This document shows positions 16,706 through 24,238 of a stretch of 43,434 nucleotides of DNA, piece by piece; the first letter of the stretch is position 1; every line of letters begins with the position of its first letter. The notes below the pieces were generated by a model. The model was given only the letters and a program-made list of their open reading frames with translations. It was not told where the DNA came from and searched no databases. This stretch comes from Bacillota bacterium (lineage in GTDB: Bacteria; Bacillota; Clostridia; Acetivibrionales; DSM-1351), in contig JAEZIB010000198.1 in the NCBI GenBank assembly GCA_023416275.1, positions 1 through 43,434 on the forward strand, in the 5' to 3' direction. The position numbers were made by a program, and so were the translations under genes.

Positions 16706-17791
16706 TTAAAACACTCTCCACCCTTGGTTTTTCTTTTGCATACCATAAATAAGCTTTTGTGCTGATGTTTTACCCTGATTACATAGAAATTGTATTTCAT
16801 TTTCAGTGTTATCTAAGTTAAAAATTGGTTGATTACCAGTAATGATATGTGCAATATTATCAATATTATATGAATTCTTAGGAACACCCGTATCATGGGA
16901 TACAAAGAGCAGTTTTTTTAGTATATTTTCATCCTTAAGGAAATCTTTACCGTACTTACCCACCAATTTCAGACCAATAATGATGTTTGATTGAGTACTG
17001 TCAATGAGCCAAACAGGAAAATTGTCTAAAACTCCCCCATCAATTATATAGTGAGGCTTTATGATATTATTTTCTTTTTTCATTTGAATAACTGGTTCAA
17101 ATATAAAGGGTACACCCATACTCATTCTAACAGCTCTTGCCACCTCTAGTTTATCTGGTTCAATATTATAAAGAGCAATGTCATCTGGAAGAACTATTAC
17201 CTTCCCCATATTTGCATCAACTGCTGTCATCCTCACCTTGTATCCACGCGGATTAACCTTGTCAGCAATTCCCCCTCTAAAATCATTAAAAGTATAAATT
17301 CCTTTGTTTGCAAGAATATTTGCCACCCAGTTTTCGAAAAGCTCACCACTAATAAAAGCATTTTTTATACTAAAAGCAATCAAATTTATCAGAAAATTAC
17401 CTCTTGTCCCCTTAAAATCTTGGATATCCCTCTCTACAAGCTGAAGCTCTGGGTAGTCTTGTTTATGCAGTAATGTAAAAATATCATTATCGTTAAAGGC
17501 CTTTTTGCCCTCTGTCATATTTCTTATTTTTTCTGCTATTGATATGTCTAAGTAATTGCCCTCCCTAAGCTTTAACCCACTAAAATCAAATTCCTTTAGT
17601 AGTTTCATTAGCTCTTTTGCTGAATACCCAGCTCCAATTAACGCTGCAGTGAGCGCTCCCGTAGATACACCTGCAACATTTCCAAGAATACTATATTTTT
17701 TTTCAAGCTCTTCATATGCTCCAATAAAGACAACTGAATTAATTTCTCCTCCACTAAATACAATATTTAACACACGATTTGCAACACCCAT
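16706..17791 (-). CDS. Patatin-like phospholipase
   Basis: A 361-residue acyl hydrolase with a Ser-Asp dyad. The nucleophile is Ser43 in GVSTGA and the partner is Asp251 in DGGVLDNFPV. The oxyanion loop near the N-terminus reads FSGGEINSVVFIGAYEEL: the usual third glycine of the GGGxxG pattern is a glutamate. SMGVPFIFEPV around 225 is also typical. No signal peptide is present, so it is probably cytoplasmic. The start ATG at 17791 has only a weak GAGGGGATTAGGAA upstream. It appears monocistronic. The substrate is unknown; a role in membrane lipid turnover is inferred from the family. Confidence 0.85.
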   Translation of the reverse strand: MGVANRVLNIVFSGGEINSVVFIGAYEELEKKYSILGNVAGVSTGALTAALIGAGYSAKELMKLLKEFDFSGLKLREGNYLDISIAEKIRNMTEGKKAFNDNDIFTLLHKQDYPELQLVERDIQDFKGTRGNFLINLIAFSIKNAFISGELFENWVANILANKGIYTFNDFRGGIADKVNPRGYKVRMTAVDANMGKVIVLPDDIALYNIEPDKLEVARAVRMSMGVPFIFEPVIQMKKENNIIKPHYIIDGGVLDNFPVWLIDSTQSNIIIGLKLVGKYGKDFLKDENILKKLLFVSHDTGVPKNSYNIDNIAHIITGNQPIFNLDNTENEIQFLCNQGKTSAQKLIYGMQKKNQGWRVF

Positions 17792-18009
17792 TTCCTAATC
17801 CCCTCAGAACAAAATGTATCTAATGTATATATATTATTGTTCTTTGCTAATTAGTATATTGTACAATCCTAAGTATTTGATTTTTTAAGTAGAAGGGTTG
17901 ATACTCGCTATATATAAAGAAAATTGAACTCAGCAGAATATATTCTTTTCTTGGCAATATTTGAAAAATATATGGTATTCAAAACAAACAAGTTGGCAAA
18001 GCAATCTTA

Positions 18010-18043
18010 ACAAAAAGCATAAGATTTATGTAAAACCTTATGC
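18010..18043 (-). terminator. Terminator downstream of the TPR protein gene
   Basis: On the minus strand AGCATAAG and CTTATGCT form an 8-bp stem with a 13-base loop, followed by TTTTTG. It is 150 bp past the stop codon. The rest of the gap 17792-18195 contains only a copy of a dispersed repeat (18091-18155). Confidence 0.6.
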
Positions 18044-18090
18044 TAAATGGAATATTTATTGTTTTAGCTTTCTTTATAGAATTATTACTT

Positions 18091-18155
18091 ATACTTTCGC
18101 ACATAAGTCTATCGGTGTAGGAGAATTATCAATGGTTTGTTGCTAAAATAATTGC
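18091..18155. repeat. Dispersed repeat copy (B2)
   Basis: ACATAAGTCTATCGGTGTAG, then the 25-bp core at 18129-18153. Same orientation as the copies at 12112-12175 and 23341-23412. Confidence 0.5.
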
Positions 18156-18195
18156 ATACATTAGTAATAGTTCATTTTAACTGCGATTATAAGGC

Positions 18196-19323
18196 TTACT
18201 GTATAGCTTTAAGTCTGTCTTTAGCATATTTTATATATGCTGATTTTGGATATTCATTGATAAGTTTTTCATATGTTACTTTTGCCTTTTGTATTTCATT
18301 TACCTCTACGTAGCTTTTTCCCAGAATATATAATGCTTTGTCAGCAAAGTTCCAATTATCGCCTAGAGCAAATAACTTTTCAAGCTTTTTAACTGCTTCA
18401 GCGTACTTTTTATTTTTATATAGTGTGTTCCCATCTGTAACTAATTGATTGGCAGCACCTAATAGCACTTTATCTTTTACTGAATTATATTTTGCTTTTA
18501 AATCAGCTGAAAGTTCATCAACTTTTAGAGACATTAATTTGTCTGCCGCCTCAATATACTTTTTTTGATTATAAAGAGCAGAAATTTGGGAAACTTGAGT
18601 TGAAAGCTCATATTGCTTTAACTTTGTGTTTGCAGCTTCAAGTTGTTCTTTTAATTTATCCAGTTCTGCAAAGGAGTTATTTTCTGCCATTACCTGCTGC
18701 TGCTGTTCAGTAGCTGTTTGCTCAGCAGCATCGACATCTCTCGTCTCTCTTGCAGTTGCTAAAAAAAGAATTATTGCAGCTATAAGGCAAATTACACTAA
18801 ATGCACTTAAAATTACTACAGTATGTGGCTTTTTAAACTGAGAACTTATTTTTTCTAATACGATGTTCTCGGCAAGTATATCATTTGAAATAATACTGCT
18901 TTTTGGTACAGGCTCTTTTAGTTGTTTATTTGTAGTATAATTAGTTACCTTATTTTTTGATCTGGTTATTTTTTTGTTGGAGGCATTTTCTGTGATACTA
19001 ATAAAATTCAGATAGTCTGCTGCTTTTATAGCATTGTTCTCCCGTTCCACAATACTTCCAAAAAGCTCTTCTGCCTTTTCCAATTGATTTGTATATGCAT
19101 AACATAAACCCAATAGGTTTACTGCCTCGTAGAAATTAGGATTGATAGACACTACTTTTTTGAGCTCAATCATTGCAATATCTTCGTTGCCTGCTTTTAG
19201 ATACTCAATTGCTTTATTATACAGTTCTACAGAATTAATGACCTTTTCTGTTTTTTCTCTATTTGTGGCAAATTTCTCTATATCGATAGGTCCGAAGCTT
19301 TTTATCTCTTGATTTAAATCCAT
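18196..19323 (-). CDS. TPR-repeat membrane protein
   Basis: A 375-residue protein. An N-terminal tetratricopeptide region (about 30-105, ELYNKAIEYLKAGNEDIAM then YEAVNLLGLCYAYTNQLEKAEEL) precedes one transmembrane helix (about 168-190). A Gln-rich coiled coil follows (about 200-245) and a C-terminal TPR region (about 250-370) resembles YbgF/BamD-type repeats (ADKALYILGKSYVEVNEIQKAKVTYEKLI). It probably places TPR platforms on both sides of the membrane. I choose the second of two close ATGs (19323, MDLNQ) since it sits nine bases after AAAGGAG, whereas the first is only three bases away. Function unknown; scaffolding of a cell-envelope complex is a guess. Confidence 0.8.
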   Translation of the reverse strand: MDLNQEIKSFGPIDIEKFATNREKTEKVINSVELYNKAIEYLKAGNEDIAMIELKKVVSINPNFYEAVNLLGLCYAYTNQLEKAEELFGSIVERENNAIKAADYLNFISITENASNKKITRSKNKVTNYTTNKQLKEPVPKSSIISNDILAENIVLEKISSQFKKPHTVVILSAFSVICLIAAIILFLATARETRDVDAAEQTATEQQQQVMAENNSFAELDKLKEQLEAANTKLKQYELSTQVSQISALYNQKKYIEAADKLMSLKVDELSADLKAKYNSVKDKVLLGAANQLVTDGNTLYKNKKYAEAVKKLEKLFALGDNWNFADKALYILGKSYVEVNEIQKAKVTYEKLINEYPKSAYIKYAKDRLKAIQ

Positions 19324-19453
19324 GAACATTAGCTCCTTTCAAAGTATAAATACTTTTATCCTCCCATGTTGTCTGCCACCCATATTGCTCCCACTTATCT
19401 ATATTATTGTATAAAGGTAGCTGCGACCCTGGATAACCATTTCTTGTTTCCAC
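19259..19453 (-). CDS. Possible small ORF ahead of the TPR gene (64 aa)
   Basis: A 64-codon frame with a GTG start lies between folC and the TPR gene and overlaps the start of the latter. The peptide (METRNGYPGSQLPLYNNIDK, then WEQYGWQTTWED) has three tryptophans and several Gly/Gln/Pro, unlike the Lys/Asn/Ile-rich noise expected from AT-rich spacer DNA. It has no good Shine-Dalgarno. It may be a small gene, a remnant, or chance. I do not recognise it. Confidence 0.25.
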   Translation of the reverse strand: METRNGYPGSQLPLYNNIDKWEQYGWQTTWEDKSIYTLKGANVHGFKSRDKKLRTYRYREICHK

Positions 19454-19501
19454 CTCAAGCTAAGCTATCAAAATGATAGTCTCTTATTTCTGACCCTTGT
19501 T

Positions 19502-20776
19502 TTATATATATATTTTCCTTATTTCTCCAATCATATATAACGATCCAAAAACACAAATAATACTATGCTCATCAATGTTCTTATATGCTAGCTTTAAACT
19601 ATTCTCCAAAGTAATCCCATCCATAACATTATCAGAATATTGCTTCAAAACATTAGAAAGTTCATTTGATTGTAATGCTCGTTCATTGTTTGGAGTTACT
19701 GTTATTATTAACTTTGCCTTTTTAGCCAGCATATCCATTGTCTTTTGATAATCCTTGTCTTTAAGGAAGCCCACGATAAATATTTTGTTTTTATCTATAA
19801 AATATTTGTCAAGTGCAGCATTTAAAGCCTGCCCGCCTTCAAAATTGTGTGCACCATCAATTAAAATCAAAGGATTTTTATTAATTATTTCAAGCCTTCC
19901 AGGCCATGTTGTTTTTGATAAACCATCCTTAATATTATTATAATCAATATTAAAACCTTTATTAATTAAAATTTCACAAGCATCAATTGCCAATGCAGCA
20001 TTGAACATCTGATGATCCCCTAAAAGCCTAATATTCAAGTTTTTATAATTTTTATAATTAAATAATTGTCCCTCTAGACTATACTCAATTAACTTCAAAG
20101 TATCTAAATTAGTTTTGTGCAATATAGCATTTTGGCTTTTGCACACTTCCTCAAACACTTCTTCAGCTTCTTGCATCTGAGGGTAAATAACAGTATAAGA
20201 ATTTGGCTTTATTATTCCAGCCTTTTGATAAGCAATTTCAGCAATAGTATTTCCAAGCCTGTCTGTATGATCTAAGCTAATAGTAGTTATAACACATACC
20301 TCTGGAGCTTCTATAACATTTGTTGAGTCATATCTTCCCCCAAGACCCACCTCCAAAACTACTATATCGCAGTTATTCCTATAAAAATACTCAAACGCCA
20401 CAGCTGTAATAATTTCAAATTCTGTAGGATGCTCAAACCCTTCATCAGCCATCATGCCAATTTTAGACTTAACAAAATTAATTATTTCTGTTAATTCCTT
20501 TGGCTCTATTTCATTATTATCTATTTTAATTCTTTCTGTAAATCTCTGTATATATGGTGAAGTAAATATTCCTGTTTTATATCCAGCACTAATTAATATA
20601 TTGCTTATAAATGAAGTGGTAGAGCCCTTTCCATTTGTTCCTGCAACATGAACAAATCTTAACTTTTTTTGGGGATTTCCCATAAAGTCCATTAGTTTGC
20701 CAATGTTCTCCAAACCCAGTCTAGTTCCGAATTTAAGGGTACCATGTATGTATTCCATCGCTTCTTCATAGTTCAC
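19502..20776 (-). CDS. folC: Folylpolyglutamate synthase / dihydrofolate synthase
   Basis: Adds glutamate to (dihydro)folate using ATP. The 424-residue protein has the Mur-ligase-type P-loop HVAGTNGKGSTTSFIS near residue 45, the EVGLGGRYDSTNVI segment, the ITTISLDHTDRLGNT motif, and the C-terminal ligand domain with LIDGAHN. The start is a GTG at 20776; GGAGGT lies 11 bases upstream, which is long, but the following residues (MNYEEAMEYIHGTLKFGTRLGLENI) fit the family exactly. It lies 95 bp downstream of an unknown gene and 178 bp upstream of the TPR gene, all on the minus strand. Confidence 0.94.
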   Translation of the reverse strand: MNYEEAMEYIHGTLKFGTRLGLENIGKLMDFMGNPQKKLRFVHVAGTNGKGSTTSFISNILISAGYKTGIFTSPYIQRFTERIKIDNNEIEPKELTEIINFVKSKIGMMADEGFEHPTEFEIITAVAFEYFYRNNCDIVVLEVGLGGRYDSTNVIEAPEVCVITTISLDHTDRLGNTIAEIAYQKAGIIKPNSYTVIYPQMQEAEEVFEEVCKSQNAILHKTNLDTLKLIEYSLEGQLFNYKNYKNLNIRLLGDHQMFNAALAIDACEILINKGFNIDYNNIKDGLSKTTWPGRLEIINKNPLILIDGAHNFEGGQALNAALDKYFIDKNKIFIVGFLKDKDYQKTMDMLAKKAKLIITVTPNNERALQSNELSNVLKQYSDNVMDGITLENSLKLAYKNIDEHSIICVFGSLYMIGEIRKIYI

Positions 20777-20871
20777 GGTAAATTATTACCTCCAATAATG
20801 TATTATCGCAAACTCTACGTTGCAAGTAAACAATATCAGTTTTTACCAATAGAGTCAATTGAAATTAGTAT

Positions 20872-21459
20872 CTAAATTCTATATATTAATGCTTGAATAT
20901 CTTCTTTTTTCATCCTACAAGTATTTATACCCATACTGCCTGATAATATATAGTCAAAAATTACCCAATTACATTGCGAAGTCTTTTCGTTTTCTTCTAA
21001 GTCAATAAACTCATCTAAAACCACATCTTTTATTGATATTGGTAAATAATATCTAACACCCATATTGGGTATAATTCTTTTAAACTTTTCGTTTCTCCAA
21101 ATCGCATCAGGTATAACAGCGAACAGCTCAAATCCTTCAATTATTTCACTCTTTAGAGATATAGAAAACATTGTGCGTCTAGTGTGTACCGATATTTTTC
21201 TTTTTTTATACAAAACCCCATAGTCATTAAACTCTTCAATAAGTTTTGATAAAAGCATTTTGCTTTCGCTTTCACTTAATTTTAAGAAGGAACTGTTTAT
21301 CTCAATAATTATATCATTCCCTGCCTTTAATAAAGATACAATTTCGTAACTTATTTGTGAGTTATCTATATTTTTTGCTGAATACGATATAGCAAATTTT
21401 GAAACCGAATCCCTTTTATCGGAAATATCTGATATTTTGACTTTAATGTTTTTGTTCAT
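20872..21459 (-). CDS. Hypothetical protein (195 aa)
   Basis: I do not recognise this protein. It is soluble, 195 residues, with an alternating beta/alpha composition and no membrane segment or known motif. Segments of note are DIIIEINSSFLKLSESESKMLL and a late MGVRYYLPISIKD. The ATG at 21459 follows CAAGGAGTACGAA, a good site. It lies upstream of folC (95 bp) on the same strand and may be cotranscribed with it. The 400 bp upstream to pgi contain a terminator hairpin, an inverted repeat and no gene. Confidence 0.65.
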   Translation of the reverse strand: MNKNIKVKISDISDKRDSVSKFAISYSAKNIDNSQISYEIVSLLKAGNDIIIEINSSFLKLSESESKMLLSKLIEEFNDYGVLYKKRKISVHTRRTMFSISLKSEIIEGFELFAVIPDAIWRNEKFKRIIPNMGVRYYLPISIKDVVLDEFIDLEENEKTSQCNWVIFDYILSGSMGINTCRMKKEDIQALIYRI

Positions 21460-21728
21460 TTCGTACTCCTTGTTATCAATTTTTTTATATAATTCTTTAC
21501 TACAATTTTAAAATGAGAAAGTTGAGTGCTTTATTAAAATACATCAATCTAAAAAGAAATATACTTTTTGTAATCACCTTCAGCTATCCCATATAAAAAG
21601 TTAGATAAGGTTGAAAATAATTTAATAATCGGGTGGTGAATCTACCTATTTTTGCCTAAAAATAAATATAATATCAGTTATTTAACATAGTACTTTTGTT
21701 GTCAAATAAACAAAAGGTAACTATATAT

Positions 21729-21793
21729 AAAGAAACTGCCTATCAAACAATTTTAATACATTAATATTACATTGTTTTTAAGACAGTTTCTTT
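21729..21793 (-). terminator. Extended hairpin, probable pgi terminator
   Basis: AAAGAAACTG and CAGTTTCTTT (10 bp) enclose a second stem AAACAAT/ATTGTTT. It lies about 75 bp beyond the pgi stop. The T run beyond the stem on the minus strand is weak. Confidence 0.5.
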
Positions 21794-21816
21794 AATTTTA
21801 CTGATAATATTTTATC

Positions 21817-21858
21817 GACTCAACTTTCCCAGTTAAATAAATTGTAGGTGTGGAAAGT
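21817..21858. repeat. Inverted repeat next to the pgi 3' end
   Basis: TCAACTTTCC and GGAAAGTTGA, a perfect 10-bp inverted repeat, are separated by about 22 bases and end 9 bp before the pgi stop. Similar CAACTTTC/GAAAGTTGAG words occur at 21512 and 30966, so it may be one copy of a small dispersed palindrome. Confidence 0.5.
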
Positions 21859-21866
21859 TGAATTTT

Positions 21867-23219
21867 CTACTTTGCCAATCTAGCTTCTAATTCTGCTTTC
21901 TGCTCTTCATATCCTGGCTTTCCAAGCAATGCAAACATATTTTTCTTATAAGCCTCTACTCCAGGCTGATTAAATGGATTTACTGCAAGCAAATATCCAC
22001 TTATTCCACATGCCTTTTCAAAGAAATATACCATGCTACCAAAGTAGTACTCGTTTAACTCAGGTACATTGACTATTAAGTTCGGTACTCCACCATCAGT
22101 ATGTGCAAGAAGTGTACCCTCAAACGCCTTACTATTAACAAAGTCCATCTCTTTTCCTGCTAAGAAATTGAGACCATCAACATTATCCTTGTCTTCTTCT
22201 ATGGTAATGCTCTTCTTTGCTTTTCCCACTTTTATTACAGTCTCAAATAAGTTTCTGAGTCCATCCTGTATATACTGACCCATAGAATGTAAATCAGTTG
22301 TAAAATCCACACCAGCTGGGAATATTCCCTTCTGATCCTTACCTTCACTCTCACCATAAAGCTGCTTCCACCATTCTGTAAAGAAGTGAAGAGATGGCTC
22401 ATAATTTACCATTATTTCTATTGTTTTATTCTTATTGTACAATGCATTTCTTGCTGCAGCATATCTGTAGCAATCATTATTTTTAAAATCGCAGTCCTTG
22501 TATAAATTATACGCGTCTAAGGCACCCTGCATAATCTTGTCAATGTCTGCACCACAAACAGCAATTGGCAATAAACCAACAGCAGTTAAAACAGAGAATC
22601 TTCCTCCAACATCATCAGGTATAACAAAAGATTCATAACCCTCTTCATCAGCAAGCTTTTTCAATGCTCCTCTAGCTTTATCAGTAGTTGCATATATTCT
22701 CTTTTGTGCTTCCTGCTTGCCATATTTATTTTCCATGTACTCCTTAAAAATTCTGAATGCAACAGCAGGCTCAGTAGTGGTACCTGATTTTGATATTACG
22801 TTAACAGATACTTCTTTTCCTTCTATTAGCTCCAATAAGTCTGTCACATAGGTTGAGCTTATATTGTTTCCAACAAAATAAATCTCAGGAGTTTTGCGCT
22901 TATCTTTTGGAAGCATGTTGTAAAAAGAATGTGAAAGCATTTCAATTGCTGCTCTAGCCCCTAAATATGAGCCACCTATACCAATTACAATTAATACATC
23001 TGAATCTGCTTTTATTTTTTCAGCAGACTTTTTTATTCTTGCAAATTCATCTTTGTCATAATTTAAAGGCAAGTCAACCCAGCCTGTATAATCATTTCCA
23101 GCACCGGATTTATTGTGCAACATATCATGTGCAAGCTTAACCTGTCCTTCTAAATAATTAATCTCATAATCACTCAAAAAGCATGATGCCTTTGAGCTGT
23201 CAAATGTTATTTTATTCAT
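21867..23219 (-). CDS. pgi: Glucose-6-phosphate isomerase
   Basis: Interconverts glucose 6-phosphate and fructose 6-phosphate in glycolysis. The 450-residue length and motifs fit the Firmicutes class: DVLIVIGIGGSYLGARAAIE, VNVISKSGTTTEPAVAFRIF, GGRFSVLTAVGLLPIA, DLHSMGQYIQDG and a C-terminal PFNQPGVEAYKKN with the catalytic lysine region. The ATG at 23219 follows ATAGGAGGCAGTT. It appears monocistronic, with a terminator hairpin at 21729-21793. In this organism it would join glucose 6-phosphate from phosphorolytic disaccharide use to glycolysis. Confidence 0.96.
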   Translation of the reverse strand: MNKITFDSSKASCFLSDYEINYLEGQVKLAHDMLHNKSGAGNDYTGWVDLPLNYDKDEFARIKKSAEKIKADSDVLIVIGIGGSYLGARAAIEMLSHSFYNMLPKDKRKTPEIYFVGNNISSTYVTDLLELIEGKEVSVNVISKSGTTTEPAVAFRIFKEYMENKYGKQEAQKRIYATTDKARGALKKLADEEGYESFVIPDDVGGRFSVLTAVGLLPIAVCGADIDKIMQGALDAYNLYKDCDFKNNDCYRYAAARNALYNKNKTIEIMVNYEPSLHFFTEWWKQLYGESEGKDQKGIFPAGVDFTTDLHSMGQYIQDGLRNLFETVIKVGKAKKSITIEEDKDNVDGLNFLAGKEMDFVNSKAFEGTLLAHTDGGVPNLIVNVPELNEYYFGSMVYFFEKACGISGYLLAVNPFNQPGVEAYKKNMFALLGKPGYEEQKAELEARLAK

Positions 23220-23340
23220 AACTGCCTCCTATTTGCACTATTCAATTTATAAATTTTACCTTTAATAGTATATCATTCGATTTCGTTATTTAAAAGCTAT
23301 ATTACTGTTTTTTTATGGACTTTTACTTATTTTCTTACTA

Positions 23341-23412
23341 TTCATACACTAATATAGATTAACTCTGTCTATGGGTGTTCAAATTTTCAATGGTTTATTG
23401 CCAAAATAATTT
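23341..23412. repeat. Dispersed repeat copy (B3) in the pgi-SASP gap
   Basis: The core TCAATGGTTTATTGCCAAAA followed by TAATT at 23387-23411 matches 18129-18153 at 23 of 25 positions, and the upstream TCTATGGGTGT matches TCTATCGGTGT there. A weaker third copy is at 12112-12175. Apart from this, 23220-23655 shows no gene. Confidence 0.5.
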
Positions 23413-23655
23413 AAGGAATTAGTATAAGTTTATCTCAGCGTTATAGTTTATGAAAGATGTATTGTACTGTCATTGGCTGAACAGAAGATATTTTTCTTAA
23501 TTAAAACCAATTCTAATAATATTTTCATGGTAAGAAATTTATTTTTTTGACAACAATAGTATCAAAGACAATTACTGTTGGTTTAAAATTCGTTTAGATT
23601 CACGAACACTATTACAAAAAAGTTATATAATTTCATTATGAAAAGGAGAAAAATT

Positions 23656-23877
23656 ATGTCAAATCCAAAAAAACCACTTGTATCAGACAGCAGAGATGCC
23701 TTAACAAAATTTAAGCTTGAATGTGCAGCGGAAATCGGAAGACTGCAATACTGCAAAGAAAACAACGATCACTACAAGGGTGACTTAACTTCCAAACAAA
23801 ATGGTTCTGAAGGTGGTCCTATAGGAGGCCAAATGGTTAAAAAGATGGTTGAGATGTATGAAAAAAATATGCAGTAA
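23656..23877 (+). CDS. Alpha/beta-type small acid-soluble spore protein
   Basis: A 73-residue DNA-binding protein of the spore core that protects DNA and is degraded at germination. The family's two conserved blocks are present: ALTKFKLECAAEIG and DLTSKQNGSEGGPIGGQMVKKMVE. I set the start at the ATG at 23656 because AAGGAG lies seven bases before it; a frame from 23638 has no site. The GPR protease site, usually Glu followed by Ile/Phe-Ala, reads LECAA here. Expression is expected in the forespore, but I could not find a convincing sigma-G promoter. A long hairpin follows at 23972. Confidence 0.9.
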   Translation: MSNPKKPLVSDSRDALTKFKLECAAEIGRLQYCKENNDHYKGDLTSKQNGSEGGPIGGQMVKKMVEMYEKNMQ

Positions 23878-23971
23878 TTTTTCTATGGTATCTAAAAAAT
23901 AATATGAACGCTAGAGAATTTCAAATGTACAAAAAATAAACTATAGTTACAAAACTATTATTGTAGTTAAT

Positions 23972-24018
23972 ACGACAAAAATACCAGTGAGATAAAGCTC
24001 ATTGGTATTTTTGTCGTA
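23972..24018 (+). terminator. Terminator hairpin after the SASP gene
   Basis: ACGACAAAAATACCAGTGAG pairs with CTCATTGGTATTTTTGTCGT over 20 bp with one G-T pair and a 6-base loop. It ends about 140 bp after the SASP stop. A T run after the stem is lacking, so the T-rich arm itself would have to serve. Beyond it is an AAGTA/TACTT dyad and the promoter region of the next gene. Confidence 0.6.
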
Positions 24019-24130
24019 TAAGTATTTGTACTTACATTATATAGTTTATGTTGTTTACTATATATTATTTGTAAGTAGCAAAACAGTAATCTTTCCAGTT
24101 AGTATATTATAAAATGCACATTATTAGCCA

Positions 24131-24159
24131 TGGCATATTTTGTATTATTTCGCTATAAT
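24131..24159 (+). promoter_or_regulatory. Putative promoter of the SLH protein gene
   Basis: TATAAT at 24154-24159 is 17 bp after a weak -35 (TGGCAT). The palindrome GCCATGGC overlaps the -35 region and could be a regulator site. Confidence 0.35.
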
Positions 24160-24238
24160 ATAGCCAAACAATGCAAGTGAAATGCCAACATTTGCTTATG
24201 TTAATAAAAATATAACAGGAGATGATTTTATCAAGTAC

